Shown in pieces: positions 45,201 through 50,791 of a stretch of 64,000 bases of DNA; within the stretch, counting starts at the first letter, position 1; every line of letters starts with the position of its first letter. Under the pieces are notes generated by a model. It saw only the letters and a program-made list of their open reading frames with translations, was not told where the DNA came from and did no database searches. The stretch is from UBA1181 sp963631545 (lineage in GTDB: Bacteria; Bacteroidota; Bacteroidia; Bacteroidales; Paludibacteraceae), in NCBI GenBank assembly GCA_963631545.1, contig CAVGRN010000001.1:1-64000 (forward strand). Reading direction: 5' to 3'. The translations under genes and the position numbers were made by a program.

Positions 45201-46311
45201 CCACATGAAAGCCGACAGAGACCTGCAGACCTACAACATCATGAAGGTGATTTGCGGTATGGCAAACGCATACGGCGGCACGCTCTACCTCGGTGTTAAT
45301 AATACAGGTGCGCCCACAGGTTTGGTGGAGGATTTGAAATTCTTCGATAACAGCAAAGACAAATTTGACCTTTATGTGCGTAACAAAATTCGCTTCGCTT
45401 TTGGCAATGAGCTGAATGCCGCCATTGCCATCGAATACCCCGAGGCTGGCGGACACTTGGTGTATGCCATCAAGATACCGGCAAGCAAAACACCGGTGAA
45501 ATTAAGCACGGATAACCAATACATCTACTTCCTGCGCGAAGGCACATCAACCTACGCCATCGACCTTGAGGAGTTGACGCACACTATGGACAACCGCAAC
45601 TTCAGCCTGTACAATGTGCAAGCGCAAGGCATCTCCGCGGAAGACATCAAGCAAGAAAAGGTTGAGCCGAAAGTCGCACAGAAAGCCACCACAGCCAAGA
45701 AAAAAATTGAGGCGGAAATCTCAACAAGCCTCATCCGCCGTAACATCACCAACCAGTGGGAGGACGGATATGGCGAAGACACGGTGGCATATCTCCGTAT
45801 CTACGCCGGAAACAAATGGTGCTTGCTCGACGATGTGGATTTTGAGGACGGACTGCTAACACTCGCCATTCACGAAGACGAGAAAGATGGCTACTTGATT
45901 GTGGTGGGTAATGACGGCAAGGTAAACAAAATACCAATGATGCAACTGCTGAGGAAGGAGCGGAATGAGAATTTCAATGCCTCTGGCGAAAATCCATTCT
46001 TCGTCTGCCCAATGCGGAAAGATGCCGCCCTACTCTCCGTTTTAGACTACGACAAGGGGAAACGCTTTATGCGGATTGACACGCTCGGCGAATTGTGTGA
46101 GGGCGCACCCACTGCCGCCGGCAACACGCTGACGGATGTGGAGTTCTCCAATGTGTGCTACTGCGACATCATCAATGCCGAGCATTTGGAAAAGTTCCAA
46201 CGGTGGTGCGATCTGGGACGTAAAACCATCGGTCTGCAACTAAAAGACGTTTACGGCGAGAAAGCGAAGAAAGAGTTTGAAAAGATCGGCATAGACACCA
46301 ACCGATTCTAA
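42265..46311 (+). CDS. Large AlbA_2 (Schlafen-type) domain protein, 1348 aa
   Basis: This is a large cytoplasmic protein of uncertain function. Residues 1-150 contain beta-rich, OB-like segments, and about 150-560 is mostly helical. A second beta-rich region (about 580-760), with GTFLAITDAGFGVFIS and DTVRVRID, resembles S1/OB RNA-binding folds. An AlbA_2 putative nucleic-acid-binding domain lies at about 963-1095, with LTEFKTSIV, ICGMANAYGGTLYLGV and FLREGTSTYAID. The C-terminal 200 residues are unrecognised. I chose the ATG at 42265 because it lies just after the promoter; the longer frame starts inside the promoter. AlbA_2 proteins include regulators and some phage-defence proteins, but no such role is shown here. 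Confidence 0.82.
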   Translation: MQTSQYQKGKFYTLPIQCIKVEGKSSFFIVLDGNGREHAIKMFDFQRTDAKSQNLSELFCMVKDVHGDEVVFVQNIAEMTKSIYPNGRTYPFTVTRVTPSINQGFSYYDLWNENGVPFRLRSKEKLRPQQKIECKITRPYANKILLELTEAKSAVVVQNFKSLHEILSGCEINDSFAHLFELYFAKLSIFDEARDYYRKRNPEWAIIALRSVPEIEDWGWIDATVVQDLLSAYRKICLYIIEDSDYLQQFPSFEKGKYQKALEEKVEMTEIGAKCFDLISNDKHKEEVDRIFQKINLSGHLYNAKEKVNLLIFILMLEPQILEEKIDDILNIIGKQDISRWDNYMTGLFYSLLEVYINRNRSRTNRLATVENDQSVQLLNKMIRAISYRILLASQYEDKDEEGQLLKAMLFHYLAFIRGKDALGNTRKTFELSESLIERAFTTLLAPEEDIHELTWNRDYTQTELLAYQLSLSTPSEITFATKTFNSENARFSVSPNGIILSRILSSDKDKNVLPEGFLSWHNIQIFLDSSVKHKIDKNSKFKTWCKFWDNVEADLLAPKESVAKPTFKKRLPDVGEETTIRVLYRDSSTDHPNRFYCKIEHPEHEGYGWIDAYQKGGSIGLFHYNPELGIESFYNEDGKQLLLNVRVNSLSSPNDEVQTCTFDAIGKIDNCVRENVGFGAEFDSKIILEATDRKGTFLAITDAGFGVFISQDGASDPDISFGLNDTVRVRIDNASNPSKIQGIVIGAANDDVSIKTAAESLLLTYCDDQFYEETPEELEEETMTVAEEQFEEDSIREIINIFAHKSVLEENYIIAYSYLAIARILSRMIDSEDLKRYIDLNKKALILREEYKENGKVDENDVEELLQDYADMADCAPYPMQRIAEIRLVNWFGRQEKNDVLWGIINNQETNLILKKLARLVLSFNLSDGFGFQNQQNIISSKMKSLLNINVEMPNILSFGEEDQLTEFKTSIVYPPENHMKADRDLQTYNIMKVICGMANAYGGTLYLGVNNTGAPTGLVEDLKFFDNSKDKFDLYVRNKIRFAFGNELNAAIAIEYPEAGGHLVYAIKIPASKTPVKLSTDNQYIYFLREGTSTYAIDLEELTHTMDNRNFSLYNVQAQGISAEDIKQEKVEPKVAQKATTAKKKIEAEISTSLIRRNITNQWEDGYGEDTVAYLRIYAGNKWCLLDDVDFEDGLLTLAIHEDEKDGYLIVVGNDGKVNKIPMMQLLRKERNENFNASGENPFFVCPMRKDAALLSVLDYDKGKRFMRIDTLGELCEGAPTAAGNTLTDVEFSNVCYCDIINAEHLEKFQRWCDLGRKTIGLQLKDVYGEKAKKEFEKIGIDTNRF

Positions 46312-46318
46312 AAACACA

Positions 46319-46365
46319 CCTTCTCCCGAGAAATCCTGGAACCTTTTTCGGGAGAAGGCATTTTT
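46319..46365 (+). terminator. Rho-independent terminator after the AlbA_2 gene
   Basis: An 11-bp stem CCTTCTCCCGA (46319-46329) pairs with TCGGGAGAAGG (46348-46358) around an 18-nt loop and is followed by five T. It separates the AlbA_2 gene from the lipoprotein operon. Confidence 0.85.
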
Positions 46366-46406
46366 GCGTTTGTCATCTTTGGAGCGAAATAAATCTTAGA
46401 TTTCAC

Positions 46407-46414
46407 TACCTTTG
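46407..46414 (+). promoter_or_regulatory. Putative -7 promoter box of the BMP-like/C13 operon (TACCTTTG)
   Basis: TACCTTTG is a full TAnnTTTG match 22 bp before the first start codon of the lipoprotein operon. A TTTG at 46378-46381 sits 25 bp upstream, slightly farther than usual for a -33 element. Confidence 0.55.
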
Positions 46415-46435
46415 TGGCGTTTTTTTGAAGCACAG

Positions 46436-47506
46436 ATGTTGAAAATAACCAAACATATTGCTGCAAAGGCTGTGGTTTGTAAGGTAGTTATTATCTTCAT
46501 TGTCACGCTATTCTCTGCTTGTTCGAAGCGAGAAGTCATATACATTGACGATGACGAAGCGTGGTTGAACGATGAGCGACCAGTTGTCTTCTTTCTTTCA
46601 GAAGAAGACAAAATGGGAGATTTAGGGTACTATGACAATCTTTACCGAGGTGTTGTTAGAGCCGTTGAAACTAATAATCTGTTGTTGTACTGCTTGAATG
46701 TTTCGCCTGGTTGGTTCGACGAGATTTTATCTTCTGCCGCAGACATTCCTTATGGGAAAAAAATATTGTTTGTAATCGCTAACAACGAATATGAGGAGGA
46801 ATTTCGTGCCATAGAAGACTCCGTTTTGAAGAATGAAAAATACGATATTCTTCTTGTTGAGAGCAATGATACACTGCTTCCGATCTACTCAATTAGTTGT
46901 GTGGAATATGGCGTATGTTATTTGGCGGGGTGTGTGGTAGGCGATGAATTTCAGGAGGTTTCAAGTGCGCTTATATTGTTTGCCAATGATAAAAGCTCAG
47001 CATTAGAGAGAATGCGAAAAGGCTTTTGCGATGGCATCGCCGCCACCGACGGAGAAATTCGGATCGGTCGTAGTTATATTTCAAATAGTTTTAATGATAG
47101 TGTTGAAGATGGTTATAGCCAGTCAGATTATGTGTATAGAAACTCGGATACGATTAACAAATTGTTTCAGTTGGTGTTTCCGCTGTGTGGTGGGTCTGTT
47201 CAGGGGTTGTTGAGGTACAATCGCGAGCATCCGGAATCATTCTACACCATAGGTATTGATGTTGATATGCAGGCGTATTCGTCAAGAGTTCCTTTTTCGG
47301 TGGTGAAGCATTTAGACAAAGGTGTTGAGGAGTGGATAGGACATTGGGCAAAGGGAGACGGTTTGGATAAACACCAATCTCTGGGGCTTGCTGATGCGTA
47401 TACGGAAATCATCGCCGCCGATGGTTATAAAGATCGCGTTAACGAGGTTGTCAGCCGTTATTTGCAGACTGCCATCAAAAAGGAAAAAGAGTATGAAGGC
47501 GAATAA
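46436..47506 (+). CDS. BMP/PnrA-like periplasmic binding lipoprotein
   Basis: The 356-residue lipoprotein has a signal peptide ending in FSAC (Cys29). The mature part looks like the basic-membrane-protein (BMP/PnrA/Med) family of periplasmic binding proteins, whose known members bind nucleosides. Supporting segments are YDNLYRGVVRAVE, VCYLAGCVVGDEF, ERMRKGFCDGIAATDGE and YTIGIDVDMQAY, the last resembling the family's G-V/I-D-x-D motif. Similarity is moderate, and the early part is divergent. The next gene starts inside this one (14-bp overlap) with its ribosome-binding site in this gene's last codons, so the two are coupled. No ABC transporter genes follow, so a sensor or scaffold role is possible. 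Confidence 0.75.
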   Translation: MLKITKHIAAKAVVCKVVIIFIVTLFSACSKREVIYIDDDEAWLNDERPVVFFLSEEDKMGDLGYYDNLYRGVVRAVETNNLLLYCLNVSPGWFDEILSSAADIPYGKKILFVIANNEYEEEFRAIEDSVLKNEKYDILLVESNDTLLPIYSISCVEYGVCYLAGCVVGDEFQEVSSALILFANDKSSALERMRKGFCDGIAATDGEIRIGRSYISNSFNDSVEDGYSQSDYVYRNSDTINKLFQLVFPLCGGSVQGLLRYNREHPESFYTIGIDVDMQAYSSRVPFSVVKHLDKGVEEWIGHWAKGDGLDKHQSLGLADAYTEIIAADGYKDRVNEVVSRYLQTAIKKEKEYEGE

Positions 47507-49703
47507 TATACAACATCGTTTTGTTTTTTTCTTATGGCTGTCATTATTCGCTGTGGGGATGTTTAGTTGTAAGGATGAAGACACTTACGTTCATACTTCA
47601 AGTGTTCCGACTGTGGAATATAAGATTGCTGTGGTGGTGCCGTTGTCCAATAGCGATGAAAGGGCGCGATATGAAAAGACAGCAAACTGGGCATTGGAAA
47701 CTCTGCGAAATGCACAAAGACTTGTGTTTGATGAAGGGATAGACTCATCGATTGTCAACCTCAGTATAGAGTGGTACGATGAGTCGAAAGAGAATCTGAC
47801 TTTGCTATCCAAACAGCTGTCTCGACGCGACGACATATTGCTGACGGTTGGCCCCCTTGCAGACAAAAACGTGAACGCTATGGCTCAGGCGTTCTCCAAC
47901 GAGGGGAAGGCTCTTATCGCACCTTGTGCGACGAGTGAAGATATTATTCGGCGTCATTCCAAAGGCACGTATGGGGCAAATAACACGCTGCCATTCCTGT
48001 GGTCTCTCTGCGAAACGGATGTCGCGCAATCAGAGGTTTTGCTTGCGACGGCGTGGGAAGGTGGGGCGGAGTCTGTCGCGTTAATATCCCCAGCAGACAG
48101 TTATGGGCAGACTTTCAGTGACTGGGTGCCATTTCAAGCCAGTGAGTTGGGTTTGACATTCGTTCCATCCGATTCATACGAAGACATTGAGGATTTGCCG
48201 AAGGTCGCACAAAGTGTGCTTTCGTCGGAAGCGCAGTGTGTGTTGTGTGCCGTCCGATCTGTTGACGAGGCGAAAGTGGTGCTTGAGTTAGTCAAGAAAA
48301 TGGAATTGGCGGCTCCCCGTTTGCTTTTCGCAGGAAGGGCGTTGTCTGCGACATTGCCAGAATTGGGGGAGATTGCAGAAGGAGCGGAGGGCGTAGCGCC
48401 ATACGCAGATCCGGAAACGGGGTTTCAGATTGCCTATCAGGAGCATTTCAAAACAAATCCAACCTTTGCCGAGGCGCAACTCTACGATGCTATTCTGCTT
48501 GCTGGTATAACCGCTTTTGTAAAGGAATATGTGTTTAAGGCACTCTCTGCCATAGACATATTGGTGGGATTGGTGACGACAGAACAGAACGACGCAGGTG
48601 AAATAGGAAGTGAGAAGGTGTGGAATGCATACGGACTGTCAAGTTTGTTCCTTGGTTTTAAGGAAACAATGGACTTTACAGGAGAGGAGTTAGTTGGGGC
48701 GTGCGGGCGGCTGTGTTTTGACAATGAGGTTTATACAAGCATCTTAGAGAGTACGTATGTGCATTGGATGGTATACAGGGACAGTCTGCTCTGCATAGAC
48801 TACCACAAAAGAGATGGTAGCAAACGTGTCTCTGCCACATTGGCGTCGTGGAACTGGCAGGTGCAGCAACGGCAAACCATAGTTAACGAGGATGCAGGAA
48901 TATCCTATAAGGCGTTAAATGACCGATGGGCGTTGCTTGTGCAGAGTTCAAAAGGTTGGCGCAATTATCGGCATCAGGCAGATGTGCTTAATGTATATCA
49001 ACTGCTGAAACGAAATGGCTGGGATGACGACCACATTATCCTCATCATTTCGGACGACATCGCCGACTATCCCCAGAACCCTTTTATGGGTGAGGTGAGA
49101 GCAAGTTACACTGGCGACAACCTCTATTCAGGAATAACCATTGATTATAACACAGATACCCTTACCGCCGCCGACATTGTAGACATACTCGAAGGGAAAC
49201 GCAGCGAACACTTGCCGACGGTGCTTGAAACGGACGACCAAACCAACTTGCTGGTGTTTTGGAGTGGACACGGTTGCAGAAAGGGAACAAAAACCGATGC
49301 AGGTTTTTTGTGGCTTGAGGATGGCGTTTTTTCTGATGTGATGTTACGGGGAGCATTGGAAACTATGAATAGCGAAAAACGTTACCGCAAGATGCTGATG
49401 TTGTTCGAACCTTGCTATTCTGAAACTATGATAAATCAAGCTATAGATATTCCCGGAATTTTAAGTTTTTCAAGTGCAAGCAAGAATGAATCTTCGTTTG
49501 CCGACTATTATTGTGAAGACATAGGATGGATGAGCGACCGTTTCTCTAACAATATCGTAAGGGAAATGAGTATCAATCCAACGTTGACATTCTACGAACT
49601 TTACACTTACCTTATCAAGAATACCCTTGGCTCGCACGTTCATGTTGCCAATGCGTCTATGTTTGGCAATTTGTATCTTGTTTCGCCTCAGGAATTCTTT
49701 TAA
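47493..49703 (+). CDS. Lipoprotein fusing a LivJ-type binding domain to a legumain-like C13 protease
   Basis: This 736-residue lipoprotein (lipobox FSC, Cys26) has a type I periplasmic-binding-protein domain at about residues 38-400, with YKIAVVVPLS, TVGPLADKN and VALISPADSYGQT. From about 475 to the end it is a clan CD cysteine protease of family C13 (legumain/GPI8). The pattern WALLVQSSKGWRNYRHQADV and ISDDIADYPQNPFMGEV closely follows legumain. The catalytic dyad is His593 in FWSGHG and Cys641 in FEPCYSE, 48 residues apart. A protease tethered to the envelope and perhaps switched by a ligand is an inference. It overlaps the upstream gene by 14 bp, with AAGGA upstream of the ATG. Confidence 0.88.
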   Translation: MKANNIQHRFVFFLWLSLFAVGMFSCKDEDTYVHTSSVPTVEYKIAVVVPLSNSDERARYEKTANWALETLRNAQRLVFDEGIDSSIVNLSIEWYDESKENLTLLSKQLSRRDDILLTVGPLADKNVNAMAQAFSNEGKALIAPCATSEDIIRRHSKGTYGANNTLPFLWSLCETDVAQSEVLLATAWEGGAESVALISPADSYGQTFSDWVPFQASELGLTFVPSDSYEDIEDLPKVAQSVLSSEAQCVLCAVRSVDEAKVVLELVKKMELAAPRLLFAGRALSATLPELGEIAEGAEGVAPYADPETGFQIAYQEHFKTNPTFAEAQLYDAILLAGITAFVKEYVFKALSAIDILVGLVTTEQNDAGEIGSEKVWNAYGLSSLFLGFKETMDFTGEELVGACGRLCFDNEVYTSILESTYVHWMVYRDSLLCIDYHKRDGSKRVSATLASWNWQVQQRQTIVNEDAGISYKALNDRWALLVQSSKGWRNYRHQADVLNVYQLLKRNGWDDDHIILIISDDIADYPQNPFMGEVRASYTGDNLYSGITIDYNTDTLTAADIVDILEGKRSEHLPTVLETDDQTNLLVFWSGHGCRKGTKTDAGFLWLEDGVFSDVMLRGALETMNSEKRYRKMLMLFEPCYSETMINQAIDIPGILSFSSASKNESSFADYYCEDIGWMSDRFSNNIVREMSINPTLTFYELYTYLIKNTLGSHVHVANASMFGNLYLVSPQEFF

Positions 49704-49823
49704 AGGACTCTGCAAGTAGTTGATAGTGGTATAATTACATGCCTATTCTTAAAATAAAACCAAGTTGCTTTGAGTTTATAGTGATACATATTGGGTTAAT
49801 TATTTCCTGACTTCATCAATGCG

Positions 49824-49886
49824 CCGCCCCCCAAAAAACTCCTCTAATTTAGCAAGTTGGGTGATGAGTTTTTTTTTGGGGGGCGG
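49824..49886. terminator. Long hairpin, probable bidirectional terminator
   Basis: Arms CCG-C6-A6-CTC and GAG-T9-G6-CGG pair around a 25-nt loop. Run lengths differ (6 A against 9 T). The inner ACTC/GAGT stem followed by a run of T would end transcription of the C13 gene. The outer G/C arms make it unusually long. Confidence 0.6.
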
Positions 49887-49896
49887 AAAGTAATAG

Positions 49897-49997
49897 ATTC
49901 AAATGAAATGAACCAGCAATTCAAACGAAATGAATCGGCGATTCAATTAAAACGAATCGACGATTCAATCAAAACGAATCGACGATTCATTTGAAAC
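49897..49997. repeat. 22-bp palindromic tandem repeat, about 4.5 units
   Basis: Units start at 49910, 49932, 49954 and 49976, with a partial unit before. Each has a 13-bp palindromic core, GAATCGACGATTC or a variant, and a 9-bp A-rich linker. The first core is degenerate (GAACCAGCAATTC). The same core is at window position 4-16. Confidence 0.85.
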
Positions 49998-50043
49998 GCA
50001 ATAGTATTGCGGCTTTCTTGTCCCGAATACCGATTTAAATTCG

Positions 50044-50051
50044 TACATTTG
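50044..50051 (+). promoter_or_regulatory. Putative -7 promoter box upstream of the ADP-ribosylglycohydrolase remnant
   Basis: TACATTTG matches TAnnTTTG. TTG at 50018-50020 lies 23 bp upstream. It may be the promoter of the once-intact gene. Confidence 0.35.
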
Positions 50052-50211
50052 TCCCAATGTATAACATTTTGCTCATTGCATACGTCTCCCTCCGTTGTGT
50101 GGGACGACTGAACTTGACGGAGGATGATTGATCATCATATTTCCTTCTGCATCACCCTGCGTTACCTATCTTCTATCCTTAACTCATTGATATTCAATGT
50201 GCGCCATTTGA

Positions 50212-50718
50212 TTGCGCACAAATGTGATGAAGTCAGGAAAGAGTCTTTTGGTATTATTCTTTTTTATAAAAAGCTACGGGAATGGTGCGGCGATGCGCGT
50301 CAGTCCCATAGGTTGGGCTTTCGACCGACCGGAACAGGTGCTGCGCGAGGCGATAAACTCAGCAAAGATTACACACAACCATGCGGAAGACAAAGACCAG
50401 ATGCTTGAACGCATCGTCACCCAATACTACGGAGAAGATTGGTGCGAGTATGTACCAGACCGCGGCGTATTTGACGTAACCTGTCAAGGCTGCGTTCCCC
50501 TCGCCTTTATGCTCCTGCTTGGTTGCACTGATTTTGAGGAGGCTATCCGCGAAGCCATTAGTTATGGCGGCGATAGCGACACACTTGGTGCCATTGTGGG
50601 CGCAATCGCAGAACCTATTTTCGGCATACCGACGGATATTCAGGAGAAGGCTCTACGTTATCTTCCTCATGATATGCGAGTTGTCTATTCCGACTTCAAA
50701 GATAGGTTCAACCTATGA
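50212..50718 (+). pseudogene. Truncated ADP-ribosylglycohydrolase (DraG-like) remnant
   Basis: The open frame of 168 codons matches the second half of a DraG/ARH-type ADP-ribosylglycohydrolase. Similarity begins at SYGNGAAMRVSPIGWAFD (from 50272). It continues through THNHAE, FDVTCQGCVP and SYGGDSDTLGAIVG, which supplies the C-terminal metal-binding Asp pair. Intact relatives of about 260 residues start with an N-terminal GDxxG and a T-D-D-T metal motif; both are missing. A segment of about 20 residues after THNHAE, where G-x-K-G-A-Q-A-T-A is expected, is also absent. The 20 codons before the match look random. I infer a decayed gene and not a functional enzyme. Confidence 0.75.
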
Positions 50719-50735
50719 ATCACCCCAAAACAATC

Positions 50736-50767
50736 AAAAAGGTCGAGGAGTAACCCCCGACCTTTTT
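50736..50767. terminator. Bidirectional terminator between the remnant and alaS
   Basis: The 10-bp stem AAAAAGGTCG (50736-50745) pairs with CGACCTTTTT (50758-50767), giving T runs on both strands. It serves the converging remnant and alaS genes. Confidence 0.88.
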
Positions 50768-50791
50768 GTTATTTTCTGATTTGCGGACATC

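Larger units (their letters stand above)
49704..50211. other. Intergenic region with hairpin, tandem repeat and promoter box
   Basis: About 500 bp without a gene. It holds a long hairpin (49824-49886), a 22-bp tandem repeat (49897-49997) and a -7 box (50044-50051). Nothing else was recognised. Confidence 0.6.

Noticed and set aside
42265..46311. Anti-phage defence gene
   Set aside because: An AlbA_2 domain alone does not show defence. No nuclease, NTPase or other defence gene is adjacent.
49897..49997. CRISPR array
   Set aside because: The 22-bp units are contiguous with 9-bp linkers that are themselves similar, so there are no unique spacers, and no cas genes are nearby.
50124..50408. 94-codon frame overlapping the ADP-ribosylglycohydrolase remnant
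   Set aside because: The similarity to the hydrolase is in the other frame, so this one is a shadow.
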